From the NCBI GenBank assembly GCA_001029295.1, contig LDXJ01000053.1, forward strand, positions 48,104 to 112,103: a DNA stretch of 64,000 nt, given 5' to 3'. A program made the position numbers and the translations under genes. Numbering within the stretch: position 1 is the first letter of the stretch; each line of letters begins with the position of its first letter. The stretch comes from Peptococcaceae bacterium CEB3 (GTDB lineage: Bacteria > Bacillota > Desulfitobacteriia > Desulfitobacteriales > Desulfitobacteriaceae). This document shows, one piece after another, positions 7,397 to 16,407 of the stretch. The notes beneath the pieces were generated by a model that was not told the origin of the DNA, did no database searches, and was given only the letters and a program-made list of their open reading frames with translations.

Positions 7397-8803
7397 TCAG
7401 TCGTTACCCCGGGTTGGAGAATTATCGGCTTCATAGGCTTCGATGGCTTCGATTAGGGGCGGGACGGTCGTTTTTGTCTTCCCCTCCTTTTTCCGCTCCG
7501 CTAACCAATGCTCAAGACGTTTGTCTTGGGCATTTTTTAAAGCCAGGAAAGCATTCCTCTGCAATATCCCTTTGCCACGCCAGCCCGCGGCCGTCAGGCC
7601 AAACTTCTCCCGGAAAGCGGACTTTGTCAAGACAAGGGTTTGGAAAAGATCGACACCCCGGAACAAGAGATCAGCCTCAGCCGAGTACGGCAGAACGCCG
7701 GCATTCTGCAACACATTCCCGTCAGCACTGAGATCCCTGCCGGAATTCCGCGGAACACCGGCGTCCTCTAACCCGTCCCCTTCGGCATCGACAGCTCGCG
7801 CCGGTTCTAGGTGACCGCCAAGGTCCCGGACCGATTCTGCTCGCGTGCCAAGACCCCCTGCTGCATACCCCCCGGCCTCGACAGCCGGCACGGCACTCCC
7901 GGCCGTGCCGGCTTCCTCCGCGGCATCCCCCCGAGGGGCCTCCCGTGTCTGGTCCTGCTCCCCCGCAGCCCGCGTGCGTCCCGTTTGGGCTCTTTCGTAC
8001 AAGCGTTCCTCCTGCCGCAGACGCAACCTGTTGTGCGGGCAGACCTCCTGGCAAGTGTCGCAGCCAAAAATCCTGCTTCCCAGCAAGGAAGCCTCTCGGG
8101 CTGAAAGAACCTCCTTGCTCTGGGTCAAGTAAGACAGGCAGCGGTCTGCGCGGAAATCCGCCTGCCCCAGAATTTGGGCAGGGCAAGCTTCCAGGCACAA
8201 ACCGCACTCCCCGCATCCACCCGGCACGGGCGTATTCGGCGGCAAGTCACGATCCAGAAGGAGGAGTGCCAAAGCCACGAAAGAACCAACCCCCGGGACT
8301 ATTAACTGCTGATTCCGTCCCACCCAGCCGACTCCCGCCTGCACAGCCCAAAATCTTTCCACCAAAGGCCCTGTGTCTACGTGCTGCCGGATTTCCCGGC
8401 CCGGCCAACCGGCAGCCCGGAGCGATTCTTCCAAAACAGCCAGCTTCCTTCTCAGGACAGTGTGGTAGTCCTCACCGACAGCCGAACGGGCCATGACTCC
8501 TTCCCCCTGCCGAGGCGGCAGGGACAACGGAAAAGGATAAGCCAGCACCATGACCGTCCGGCACTCCGGCCAAACCTCCCGCGGATCCGTGCGCTGCCGC
8601 GGGGCAGCGTTGACGAAAGGCGTGACGAGTCCCAGCCGTTCCCTGCGCAACAGGGCCTCCTCCAGGTCCGCCCCCCACTCTGCCTTGGCAAAGCCTACCC
8701 GGACAAATCCCAGCTCCAGCGCCCGCTCGGCCATATACTTTTTCCAGTCCGGTCCGTCGTCCCCGCGGACACCCATCAGACTGTCTCCCGCGCAAGCACC
8801 CAT
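7397..8803 (-). CDS. queG: Epoxyqueuosine reductase QueG with a low-complexity insertion
   Basis: The cobalamin- and [4Fe-4S]-dependent enzyme that reduces epoxyqueuosine to queuosine in tRNA. Seen: DTGPLVERFWAVQAGVGWVG with the catalytic Asp near residue 143, first cluster motif CGECGLCLEACP (about 197-208), second motif CDTCQEVCPHN (about 248-258), and a C-terminal FREKFGLTAAGWRGKGILQR block. Between the second cluster and this block, residues about 265-375 are a Gly/Ala/Glu/Asp-rich segment that ordinary QueG lacks, making the protein 468 residues. The N-terminus lies in a 55-bp tandem array; ATG codons at 8803, 8776 or 8734 are all possible starts. Its cobalamin requirement matches the bza locus further on. 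Confidence 0.88.
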   Translation of the reverse strand: MGACAGDSLMGVRGDDGPDWKKYMAERALELGFVRVGFAKAEWGADLEEALLRRERLGLVTPFVNAAPRQRTDPREVWPECRTVMVLAYPFPLSLPPRQGEGVMARSAVGEDYHTVLRRKLAVLEESLRAAGWPGREIRQHVDTGPLVERFWAVQAGVGWVGRNQQLIVPGVGSFVALALLLLDRDLPPNTPVPGGCGECGLCLEACPAQILGQADFRADRCLSYLTQSKEVLSAREASLLGSRIFGCDTCQEVCPHNRLRLRQEERLYERAQTGRTRAAGEQDQTREAPRGDAAEEAGTAGSAVPAVEAGGYAAGGLGTRAESVRDLGGHLEPARAVDAEGDGLEDAGVPRNSGRDLSADGNVLQNAGVLPYSAEADLLFRGVDLFQTLVLTKSAFREKFGLTAAGWRGKGILQRNAFLALKNAQDKRLEHWLAERKKEGKTKTTVPPLIEAIEAYEADNSPTRGND

Positions 8804-8935
8804 CAGGTTCGCCCCCCTCGCGAGCGTCCATCAAACCGTCTTCCCCGCAAGCACCCAGCCGATTCGCCTTCCTCGCGGGTGTCCATCAGACCCTCCCCCG
8901 CGCAAGCGCCCATTAGGTTTGCCTTCCTCGCGGAT
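8771..8935. repeat. Tandem repeat, 3 x 55 bp, overlapping the queG 5' end
   Basis: Three 55-base units beginning (A/G)(C/T)CCATCA(G/A)AC lie at 8771, 8826 and 8881. The first unit contains the possible queG start codons, so expansion or contraction could alter the N-terminus or leader of queG. Confidence 0.8.
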
Positions 8936-8959
8936 AAACACTTAAAGCATTGCATCGCT

Positions 8960-9105
8960 GTGACCCGCCAGCAGTGTGACCCGCCAGCAGAGAGACGCTC
9001 CTCGTTTTGACCCGGCCCCCTTGCGACCCGGCCCCCTATTTCGACCCAGCTCCCTATTGCGACCCGGCTCCTCATCGCGACCTCGCTCCTCGTTTGCACC
9101 CGCGG
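8960..9105. repeat. Degenerate tandem array, about 8 units of 16-19 bp
   Basis: Repeated units of the type GACCCGGCCCCCTATT, GACCCAGCTCCCTATT and GACCCGGCTCCTCATC fill the stretch between the queG leader array and the CCA-adding-type gene. Unit length drifts from 16 to 19 bases, and no gene is credible in the remaining 90 bases to 9195. Confidence 0.8.
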
Positions 9106-9195
9106 TCATGCTTTCGCTTGAGACCCTGTCGGCCCGGGAAGGGAGGAATACCGAATCGTCGCACCCGTTTACCTGACACATCCTCCTGCCCCCGT

Positions 9196-10770
9196 TCACT
9201 TGTGGCGACCTCTGAATTTTCTCCACTCTTTGACCAGCCAAGCCTCATCTTCAAGTGGGAACCCTTCAGCCAGTACGACTTCGGGACGGATGAATTCCTG
9301 GAAACGGCCTATTTCTTCCGGGGCTAAACCATGATGGTGAGCAAACGCCAGGAAAGGCTCCCAATCCAGTTGGGCCAGGCGGTCTGAGACATTCTCGCTC
9401 GCTCTCCGGATCTCCTGACAAACCCGTTCGAACCTCACGCTGTCTTCCGGGACCCTTGCCTTACCGCCAAAAAAATCCGCCCGCCAGAGGGCAAGCAGGT
9501 TTCCCAAGCGCTCCGCATCAAAGCGGCGCCCGTTCCAGCCATAACGCCAGGCAAACCGTTTTGCTTTATCCTTCACGCTCCCCGAGCTTTTTTCCCCGCG
9601 TAATTCCGCCATAAAGGCCAGAGTTCCTGCCATGTGATTTTCGACAAGAAAGAGAAGCTCCCGCTCTCCGCCCCGGCGGGGCTCATTCAGAAACATAGAC
9701 CAAACATAACGGGGCAAAAGGGTCTTCGCAATCTTGGCGCTTTCCCGTTCATGTCCGAGAAAATGCCTCTTTCCGTCCGGCACCCAGGCAAAGCCGGAAA
9801 ATCCTTTTTGCGGTTCCATCCGTTTGACCTGAATACACTCGGGGTGATGGTCCAAGCGCGCCCCGCGCACTTCCGCGGTTTTTCCCTGCCAACGCTCCAG
9901 TCCCGAGCCCAGGAGTTTGAATCCTTCTATCCTCCACTCGCCGTCCACCCGTTCCACCTTGCCCCCAACCCGGCATTCCCGGCTGGCTGTATCCCATTTT
10001 CCCAAATCGTGCCACAGGGCGGCCAAGCGCAACAAGAGCCGGGGAGGGGTATTTTTAACCACCTCCAGCGTGTGCTCCCAGGCATCCTTAGTGTGGTAAC
10101 GATTCTGCACCAGCCCCTTCAAACGAGCCAGCTCCGGAAGATAAGCCTGCCAATAACCGAGATCGGCGAGCATTTCCAAGCCCTCCGTCACTTTGTCCAG
10201 GACGAGGATGCGGGCCAGTTCCCCCGTAACCCGCTCGGGTGCCGTTTCGCCCAATTGGGGCAAAGCCTCTGCAGCAGCAGACCAAGTCTTGGACTCGACC
10301 CGGAAACCGTACTGTACCGCCATTCGAACCAGGCGCAGAACTCGGATGGGATCTTCCCGAAAGCGGTCTTCGGCTCGTCCGCACGCTCGGAGCAACCCGG
10401 AACGCAAGTCGGACAAACCCTGCAACGGATCGATCAGTTTCCCTGTTCCCACCCTGACATAGAGAGCATTCAGGGTAAAGTCACGCTGCAAGGCGTCCTC
10501 TTCCAAATCCCCGGCCGCCTCTCCGATGTCCAGCCGCTCCTGCCCATCAAATAGGGTCACCGTCGGTTTTCTCTGCCCCAAGCGGTGGGGGAAATAACCC
10601 CACTCCCGCAGCCGTTCTTCTACGGCTTCGACCGGAAGGGCTATAACCGCGTCGAGGTCTTTGCTCGGGTGGCCTAGAAAATCATCACGCACGGCCCCAC
10701 CCACAATATGTACCGGGGTCAGTTCATCCAAGCGCTGTAAGACTGTCTGCTGAAACGAGGTGCCAAACAC
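9196..10770 (-). CDS. tRNA nucleotidyltransferase / poly(A) polymerase family protein with HD domain
   Basis: A class II nucleotidyltransferase likely to add or repair the tRNA 3' CCA end. Near the N-terminus are VHIVGGAVRDDFLG and the catalytic SKDLDAVIAL, then RDFTLNALYVR and the ERVTGELARIL helix region. An HD hydrolase signature (RLAALWHDLGKWD) follows near residue 250, with a long C-terminal extension to over 520 residues, more than a minimal CCA enzyme. Start choice: a GTG at 10770 has GGAGG seven bases upstream, whereas the ATG at 10776 and GTG at 10800 abut their purine runs. The C-terminal part could serve another RNA-processing role. Confidence 0.8.
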   Translation of the reverse strand: MFGTSFQQTVLQRLDELTPVHIVGGAVRDDFLGHPSKDLDAVIALPVEAVEERLREWGYFPHRLGQRKPTVTLFDGQERLDIGEAAGDLEEDALQRDFTLNALYVRVGTGKLIDPLQGLSDLRSGLLRACGRAEDRFREDPIRVLRLVRMAVQYGFRVESKTWSAAAEALPQLGETAPERVTGELARILVLDKVTEGLEMLADLGYWQAYLPELARLKGLVQNRYHTKDAWEHTLEVVKNTPPRLLLRLAALWHDLGKWDTASRECRVGGKVERVDGEWRIEGFKLLGSGLERWQGKTAEVRGARLDHHPECIQVKRMEPQKGFSGFAWVPDGKRHFLGHERESAKIAKTLLPRYVWSMFLNEPRRGGERELLFLVENHMAGTLAFMAELRGEKSSGSVKDKAKRFAWRYGWNGRRFDAERLGNLLALWRADFFGGKARVPEDSVRFERVCQEIRRASENVSDRLAQLDWEPFLAFAHHHGLAPEEIGRFQEFIRPEVVLAEGFPLEDEAWLVKEWRKFRGRHK

Positions 10771-10826
10771 GGCCATTCCTCCACGCTCGAAGATTTGCAC
10801 TCCTCCTGCCCGCCAACTCCCTCACC

Positions 10827-11738
10827 TCAGTGGAGAACAGCAATTTTCGGCCCGCTCCGAATCACCCAGGGACTCTTCGGACCCCATTCTCCGTCAAGAT
10901 CGGAACAGACAGGCCGATCTGTCGCCAACCGCACCTCCGCTGTTTGCAACAGGATCAAACGCTCGCTGGCTGTCTTATCCCCCGTGAGCAAACCCAGGAA
11001 AAGCCGCAGGGTTTCCGGCCAACCGCTCTGGCGAATGATGACCAGATCCAAGAGGCCATCTGTCAAAGACGCCCCGGGCACAAGTTTGCGCAGGCCGCCT
11101 ACAGACATGCCGTTCAAAGCCAGCATCAAAAGAACTTCTTCCTCATATTCTTGTCCTCGGTGCGTAAATTTAATGCGAAACGGCCGAAAAGAAGGCAAGG
11201 TTTCCAACCCTCTCAAATAGTAGGCGAGCTGCCCCAGGGCATTTTTGACCCGAACGTCGACGGTCGGAGAAACATCGGTCAGCAAGCCGGCACTCGCCAC
11301 ATTGACAAAATACCGGTCATTGATCATACCGACATCCATTTCTAAAATCCGTCGTTTGGCAATCACATGGCAGGCCTCGGGGATTTTCTTGGGCAAATTC
11401 AGGGAATAAGCCAAATCATTCGCCGTGCCAACCGGCAGGATCCCGAGGCACGGTCGTTTTAGGGGTGGCAGTTTCATCAAGCCATTGACCGCTTGGTGAA
11501 TAGAGCCGTCCCCGCCGGCAATCACCAGCGTGTCCACCTCAGAACATTGGGCAGCGACGGCCTCTATGTCCTGAGGTGAGCCGGTCCGGTGAATCAAAAC
11601 CTCGTAGCCGCTATCCTGAAAAATCCGGATGACCGTATCAAATTGGTAATTGAGTTTCCGACGGCCCGCATAGGGATTATAGACCAGGCAGAGCCGCTTC
11701 CTGTTCAGGCCCTTCACTTCGAGACTTTCACCTTCCAT
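10827..11738 (-). CDS. Diacylglycerol kinase-family lipid kinase
   Basis: A 303-residue member of the DagK/YegS/LCB5 family. The nucleotide-binding motifs are LVYNPYAGRR near residue 18 and the family signature VIAGGDGSIHQAVNGLM near residues 72-88, followed by LGILPVGTANDLAYSL. It would phosphorylate diacylglycerol or a related lipid at the membrane surface. It ends 26 bases before the adjacent CCA-adding-type gene's region and starts four bases after the upstream membrane-protein gene, so the three are probably one transcript. A sugar- or sphingoid-like substrate cannot be excluded. Confidence 0.85.
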   Translation of the reverse strand: MEGESLEVKGLNRKRLCLVYNPYAGRRKLNYQFDTVIRIFQDSGYEVLIHRTGSPQDIEAVAAQCSEVDTLVIAGGDGSIHQAVNGLMKLPPLKRPCLGILPVGTANDLAYSLNLPKKIPEACHVIAKRRILEMDVGMINDRYFVNVASAGLLTDVSPTVDVRVKNALGQLAYYLRGLETLPSFRPFRIKFTHRGQEYEEEVLLMLALNGMSVGGLRKLVPGASLTDGLLDLVIIRQSGWPETLRLFLGLLTGDKTASERLILLQTAEVRLATDRPVCSDLDGEWGPKSPWVIRSGPKIAVLH

Positions 11739-11742
11739 GAGT

Positions 11743-12180
11743 TCACTTTTTCCTGTCTTTGCGGGAACGCTTAGGCGTCGTCCGGCCCTGCCGCTTGTCC
11801 ACCCGCGCCTTCAGGAAACGAACTATTAGGGAGAACACCAGGAGCAAAAAGAGAGCGACAAGGGCTGACCCCAAATAAACCAGCAGATGGGGAAAGCCCA
11901 ACCCCGGCCCCGGCAGTTCCGGCGAGGTCAAACCAAAGATCAACCCGGCTATGACAAAGAGAAGCGCTTCCACCATCAACCCGTGCAGGATGCCAATCCA
12001 AAGCTGCGGGGAACTCAACTTTCTCCGGAAAGCCTTGTACCAAAACAGGCTGACCGTAACGAGAGCCGTCAGCAGGAATACGGCCGTTCCCCCTAAGCCA
12101 AAAGCCAGCGTGAAATCAATGTCCGCGCCCACGCCCCATAAAAATCCTGCCAAGAGTATGGCCATCCACTTTGAAACCAC
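11743..12180 (-). CDS. Four-segment integral membrane protein, unknown function
   Basis: A 145-residue protein with about four hydrophobic segments (near residues 5-22, 27-47, 63-85 and 97-118) and a strongly basic C-terminal tail (KRQGRTTPKRSRKDRKK) that should lie in the cytoplasm. No family was recognised. Tight spacing to the lipid kinase (four bases) suggests cotranscription and perhaps a role in lipid or envelope metabolism, which is inference. Confidence 0.65.
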   Translation of the reverse strand: MVSKWMAILLAGFLWGVGADIDFTLAFGLGGTAVFLLTALVTVSLFWYKAFRRKLSSPQLWIGILHGLMVEALLFVIAGLIFGLTSPELPGPGLGFPHLLVYLGSALVALFLLLVFSLIVRFLKARVDKRQGRTTPKRSRKDRKK

Positions 12181-12241
12181 GCCATCCCTCCATCCGGAAG
12201 TCAGAAATCAGAAGCCACAACGGTTTCCTGTAGGAAGCGGT

Positions 12242-13180
12242 TTAGTAGCCTTTGCTCAAATCAATCCGATTTACCATGCGCCCAAACTCGGGATAGACGC
12301 TTAGGTTTTTGAGAAAAATCGCAAAGGTTCTCTGGTTGTAATGGGGTGAGCGGCCGCCAATGTGGGGCGTCACTACCACGTTGGGCAGAGTCCAGAAAGG
12401 GCTCTCCGCCGGCAAAGGCTCCTGCCTGAACACATCGAGAGCGGCGGCCCCTACGCGGCCCTCCCGCAGGGCGGCTAGAAGCGCCGGTTCGTCCACGACC
12501 GGTCCCCGAGCCACATTAATAAAATACGAACCCTTTTTCATGGCCCGAAACCGCTGAGCATTGAAAAAGCCAACCGTGACCGGAGTGAGAGGCAGGAGGA
12601 CAACCACCACGTCAGTCATAGCCAAAAAATCCTCCAGAGCCGCCAAATTTCCCACTCGGTCATAGGCCGGATGACTGGCACCACTGTGGGAAATGCCCAA
12701 AACCGTCATGCCAAAAGCCCGGCACTTCTCCGCGACCGCTTCGCCGATGCGCCCCGCCCCGACAATACAGACGGTCTTGGCATAGAGCTCCTCCAGCATA
12801 ACAGCGGAGTCCCAAACCTTTTTTTCCTGCTGCCGCATGAAAACCTGAGCCTGGCGAAAAAGCGTGAGTATGCTCCACATGATGTGCTCCGTCATTTGAA
12901 TCTGGTGCGCCCCCCGGGCGTTAGTCAGGGTAATGCCCCGTTCCGCCAACGCCGGCAGCGGATAATTATCCACTCCCGCCGACATGGCCTGAATCCAACG
13001 CAAGCGGGGAAAGCGGGCAAGATTTTCCGCCGTAACCTCCGGTCCGAAGGTCACGAGAATCTCCGCCTTTTCGTCCGGTACATTCAGTTCTCGGACATAA
13101 ACGTATTCGGCATCTTTGACAATGTTTTGAACCGCTGCTCTCCGCTCCTCTTTGATCGGCAGAGTACTCAAAATCCTCAA
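12242..13180 (-). CDS. D-isomer-specific 2-hydroxyacid dehydrogenase
   Basis: An NAD(P)-dependent D-2-hydroxyacid dehydrogenase. The Rossmann motif is VCIVGAGRIGEAVAEKC, the substrate-binding loop is INVARGPVVDEPALLAAL, and the catalytic His lies in VVTPHIGGRS near the C-terminus. A GIT-LTNARGAHQIQMTEH block is typical of glyoxylate/hydroxypyruvate-reductase-like members, but the exact substrate cannot be fixed. The TTG start at 13180 follows GGGGTGGAG. The frame stays open 26 codons upstream to another TTG at 13258, where the residues look less conserved. Confidence 0.85.
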   Translation of the reverse strand: MRILSTLPIKEERRAAVQNIVKDAEYVYVRELNVPDEKAEILVTFGPEVTAENLARFPRLRWIQAMSAGVDNYPLPALAERGITLTNARGAHQIQMTEHIMWSILTLFRQAQVFMRQQEKKVWDSAVMLEELYAKTVCIVGAGRIGEAVAEKCRAFGMTVLGISHSGASHPAYDRVGNLAALEDFLAMTDVVVVLLPLTPVTVGFFNAQRFRAMKKGSYFINVARGPVVDEPALLAALREGRVGAAALDVFRQEPLPAESPFWTLPNVVVTPHIGGRSPHYNQRTFAIFLKNLSVYPEFGRMVNRIDLSKGY

Positions 13181-13545
13181 CTTATTCTCCACCCCTCTCG
13201 GCGCATCAAACTTTCCCGGCGATTTTAAACCTCCGTGACTTAACCTCCGGCGAATCAAACCCCTGCAAATTAAATCCCCTTATGATTATGACCAAAACTC
13301 AAGGTCTTGACCCTTCCCCCCTGACTGAAGTCGACTGCAGTGGTAAGATTCCAGGCGGCTTCCGAGGGCCCGACTTTTGTCTGGGGTACGCGAGAACTGA
13401 AGTAATTGAGCCATAGGCTCCACTGCCGATTCCGTATATTACCCAGTCCAAAAGACAAGACCGGCGGGATCGTGCCTCATCCGCTTAACCCCATAGGCTA
13501 AGCAGACGCCTCGCCGTCACCAGCCAGGGCTTAGATGGGTTCAGT

Positions 13546-14664
13546 TTATGATTTAAGATTCTCTGGGTTTAGGCCCTCCAGCTCTTTCAAGACAAAGCGC
13601 CCGTCCTTACGCACCAGAACATCGTCGAAATAAATCTCGCCCCCGCCGTATTCGGGCCGCTGGATGCAGACGAGATCCCAGTGAATGGCGGATTTATTGC
13701 CGTTATCACAATCGTCATAACAAGATCCCGGTGTGAAATGAAAGCTCCCGTCTATTTTTTCGTCAAATAAGGTATCTTTCATAGGCGTCTGGATATAAGG
13801 ATTGACTCCCAACGCGAATTCTCCCACATAGCGGGCGCCTTCATCCGTATTAAACACCGCTTCCACCCGCTCCGTGTCATTGGCTGTCGCGCGCACGATC
13901 TTGCCCTTTTCAAAGTGGAGAACGATGTTTTCATAGGTGAACCCTTGGAAAACGGCCGGCGTGTTGTACGAAATGACGCCATTGACCGACTCTTTCACAG
14001 GTGCAGAGAAAATCTCGCCATCCGGAATATTCAGATGCCCGTCACATTTTATCGCCGGCAGGCCCTTGATGGAAAAGGAAAGATCCGTCCCGGGCCCGAC
14101 GAGGTGCACCCGGTCCGTACGTTCCATTAACTCCTTCAACGGGTCCATGGCCCTGGACATCAAACTGTAGTCCAGATTGCAAACGTCAAAGTAAAAATCC
14201 TCGAACCCCTCGATACTCATATTTGAGAGCTGAGCCATGGAGGCATTGGGGTAACGTAAAATACACCAGTGAGTCCGCGGCACTCTTTGATCCAAGTGCA
14301 CCGGTTTGGAATAATGGGATTGGTAAATTCTCAGCTTTTCGCTGGGAACATCCGCCCATTCGTTGACATTTTCTCCCGAACGCACCCCGATATAAGCCTG
14401 CATCTCTTTCATCCGGGCCAAATCCCAACGGGTCATCGCCTCAGCCTGCTCCACGGTCAAGCCCTTCAGTATTTCGCGCGTTAGGGTATGATCACTGATG
14501 GAGAGAAAAGGAACCCCTCCCGCCTGGTAGGCTGAGCGTATCAAGGCTTGAGCCAAGGGAAGTTCCAAACCGATGACTTCGATCAAAATCTTGTCCCCCG
14601 GCTGAAGCCTGACCGCATAGTTGATCAGGGTATCCGCCAGTTTTTCCACACGTGGGTCTTTCAT
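13546..14664 (-). CDS. M29-family aminopeptidase
   Basis: A 372-residue metalloaminopeptidase of the AmpS/aminopeptidase T family, which removes N-terminal residues from peptides in the cytoplasm. Start MKDPRVEKLADTLINYAVRL is typical, followed by KILIEVIGLELPLAQALI. The C-terminal metal-binding half has VEAVFNTDEGARYVGEFALG, the SFHFTPGSCYDDC stretch with its His, and AIHWDLVC. The ATG at 14664 follows AGGAAGTGCC. It is flanked by gaps of 87-100 bases and looks monocistronic. Confidence 0.88.
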   Translation of the reverse strand: MKDPRVEKLADTLINYAVRLQPGDKILIEVIGLELPLAQALIRSAYQAGGVPFLSISDHTLTREILKGLTVEQAEAMTRWDLARMKEMQAYIGVRSGENVNEWADVPSEKLRIYQSHYSKPVHLDQRVPRTHWCILRYPNASMAQLSNMSIEGFEDFYFDVCNLDYSLMSRAMDPLKELMERTDRVHLVGPGTDLSFSIKGLPAIKCDGHLNIPDGEIFSAPVKESVNGVISYNTPAVFQGFTYENIVLHFEKGKIVRATANDTERVEAVFNTDEGARYVGEFALGVNPYIQTPMKDTLFDEKIDGSFHFTPGSCYDDCDNGNKSAIHWDLVCIQRPEYGGGEIYFDDVLVRKDGRFVLKELEGLNPENLKS

Positions 14665-14764
14665 GTAAGGGCACTTCCTTTCTTAAATTGGACGACCGAA
14701 CCCCTCACAAGGGCACTTTTAAGATATTCTTCATAAAACGTAATTTTCCTCTTTCCCCCTGACT

Positions 14765-15661
14765 TTATGTACGATAATAATAGCATTTACCACTGATCAC
14801 GCTCTTCTCCAAAGCTTTCCCGTTAGCCAAGTAAGACAAGAAAGCCCCCGCCGTCGCGAATGTCGTCTGGTATTGGGCAAGATCCGGATCCAGCGCAGCC
14901 GAGACTATGATCTGTTCCGTGACATCCTCCCGGGTCAAGGGCTGATCGCACCACTCCAGAATCTTGGTCAGATACTCCTCAATTCGGGCTTTATTCTGCG
15001 CGCACAGGGTTTGGATTGACGCGTAAACCTGGGATGCGTGGGACAAAACCACCGCACTCACCTCTTGCCCGCTCAAACGCTCAATCGTCTGCAACTGTTG
15101 TTCGACATCCAGGAGAAAAGGAAAGCCATATTTCTCCATGATCTCTTCGCTGAACAGGCTGTCTCCGGCAAAGAGCACCCCATCCCCGGTCAGCACTCCG
15201 ATCTGGTCATACGTATGCCCGGGCAGCGAAATAATCCGGTAGCGTTTGTCCCCAAACTCCGCCTCTCCTTCGCGCAGAGTTCCCTCCAGTGCCAAAGGCG
15301 GTCCTTTGTGGAAACGCCCTTCCAACTCCCGCAGAGGACTGGCGCCGAAGAGAGCCCGGCTTTCCAGAAGGTTATTGGTCAAGTAGAGGGCCTCCCCCTC
15401 ACTGGCATAGCGTTCAAGTCCTGTGTATTGTTCCTTGAGGAACTTCACCGCCCCGAAATGATCGGGGTGAGCATGGGTGAGGAGCACATATTTGGGTTTC
15501 AAGCGTTCCGCTTCCAAAGCCTGGGCCACGGCCCGGCCAGCCGTGCTGTCGATGCCGGCATCAACGAGCAAGGCCATCGCGTTTTTGTAGCGGACCACAC
15601 CCACATTGGTCGCTCCCGGACAATAATAGGTGTGCCCGTTGATTTTTTCTAAAGTGCCCAT
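14765..15661 (-). CDS. MBL-fold metallo-hydrolase
   Basis: A 298-residue metallo-beta-lactamase-fold hydrolase. The two-metal signature is THAHPDHFGAVKFL near residues 92-105, with the downstream His in ISLPGHTYDQIGVL and an Asp in LFAGDSLFSEEI. The upstream Asp after LLVDAGIDS and the C-terminal VVLSHASQ complete the fold. Substrate is unknown; such proteins hydrolyse thioesters, lactones or phosphodiesters. Start ATG at 15661. Confidence 0.82.
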   Translation of the reverse strand: MGTLEKINGHTYYCPGATNVGVVRYKNAMALLVDAGIDSTAGRAVAQALEAERLKPKYVLLTHAHPDHFGAVKFLKEQYTGLERYASEGEALYLTNNLLESRALFGASPLRELEGRFHKGPPLALEGTLREGEAEFGDKRYRIISLPGHTYDQIGVLTGDGVLFAGDSLFSEEIMEKYGFPFLLDVEQQLQTIERLSGQEVSAVVLSHASQVYASIQTLCAQNKARIEEYLTKILEWCDQPLTREDVTEQIIVSAALDPDLAQYQTTFATAGAFLSYLANGKALEKSVISGKCYYYRT

Positions 15662-15867
15662 ATTTCCCCTATTACCTCGCGCCTCGTCTAAGGCTCCGCT
15701 CTCACAAATATTATGACACTGGACTTATTATAGCACCGAACAAAGCCCTGTCCAGCGGGGGACATACCCTAACAGAACCGTGCCCGCACACATGCAGCAT
15801 CGGGATACCAAATTTAGCGGTTGGATCGGGGGCTTTTTCGACAAACGACTGCCTTTTTATGATGAAA

Positions 15868-15896
15868 CATACAATCCCCTCAGGGTATGGTATAAT
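15868..15896 (+). promoter_or_regulatory. Promoter of the toxin-antitoxin pair
   Basis: An extended -10 element TGGTATAAT ends at 15896, 18 bases before the antitoxin ATG. The predicted leader is therefore very short. The -35 region (CATACA) is poor, which fits an extended -10 promoter. Confidence 0.5.
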
Positions 15897-15914
15897 AGTG
15901 TTGAGGTGAGTAGC

Positions 15915-16088
15915 ATGGTCAAGCAAGAAGTTTTAAATCTTATCAGCAGTTTGCCGGAAAATGTGACACTGGATGATATCATGTATGAGCTGTATATTTT
16001 ACAGAAGCATAAGAATGCCTTAACTGCCATTGACCAGGGAGAAGTCCTCACGCTGGAAGAAGTGAAAGCTTTGCTTATAAAACAATGA
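15915..16088 (+). CDS. Type II antitoxin, 57 aa
   Basis: A 57-residue protein, MVKQEVLNLISSLPENVTLD and onward, upstream of and overlapping a ParE/RelE-type toxin by four bases (ATGA). Small acidic antitoxins of this type neutralise the toxin by binding it and usually repress their own promoter; no DNA-binding motif is obvious here. The ATG at 15915 is preferred over earlier in-frame codons because GAGGTGAG lies six bases upstream. Confidence 0.8.
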   Translation: MVKQEVLNLISSLPENVTLDDIMYELYILQKHKNALTAIDQGEVLTLEEVKALLIKQ

Positions 16089-16366
16089 AAAAGGTACTCT
16101 GGACAAAACCAGCTTTTCAAGATCTACAGGCCATTAAAGAATATATTACCAAGGATTCGGTTTACTATGCTGAAAAACTTACAAACGACATTATTCTTAC
16201 AACAGAAAGGCTGTCCCAATTTCCCAAAAGCGGACGGATTGTACAAGAGATTGGCGAGGAAAACACCCGCGAGGTCATATATGGCTCTTACAGAATCATA
16301 TACCAGATACGGCAGGAAGCTATTTATATAACACAGGTAACGCACACTAAACGGGACTTTAAATAG
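16085..16366 (+). CDS. Type II toxin, RelE/ParE family
   Basis: A 93-residue basic protein with the RelE/ParE fold pattern: WTKPAFQDLQAIKEYI at the start, RLSQFPKSGRIVQEI centrally, and REVIYGSYRIIYQI followed by THTKRDF at the end. Members inhibit gyrase (ParE) or cleave mRNA (RelE); the pattern here is closer to ParE but target cannot be decided by eye. It overlaps the antitoxin stop and is followed by a strong hairpin. Confidence 0.85.
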   Translation: MKKVLWTKPAFQDLQAIKEYITKDSVYYAEKLTNDIILTTERLSQFPKSGRIVQEIGEENTREVIYGSYRIIYQIRQEAIYITQVTHTKRDFK

Positions 16367-16374
16367 GAGCAGAT

Positions 16375-16407
16375 GGAACGCAGGCCATACTAACGGGCCT
16401 GCGTTCC
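16375..16407 (+). terminator. Hairpin after the toxin gene
   Basis: GGAACGCAGGCC pairs perfectly with GGCCTGCGTTCC around a nine-base loop, starting nine bases after the toxin stop. There is no T-tract, so it may serve mainly as an mRNA 3' stabiliser. Confidence 0.6.

Noticed and set aside
8803..9241. Arg/Gly-rich minus-strand frames in the repeat arrays
   Set aside because: They arise from the tandem repeats staying open in several frames; no start site or family supports them.
13270..13458. 62-codon minus-strand frame and possible T-box leader
   Set aside because: No recognisable protein pattern and no T-box antiterminator core were found in this intergenic gap.
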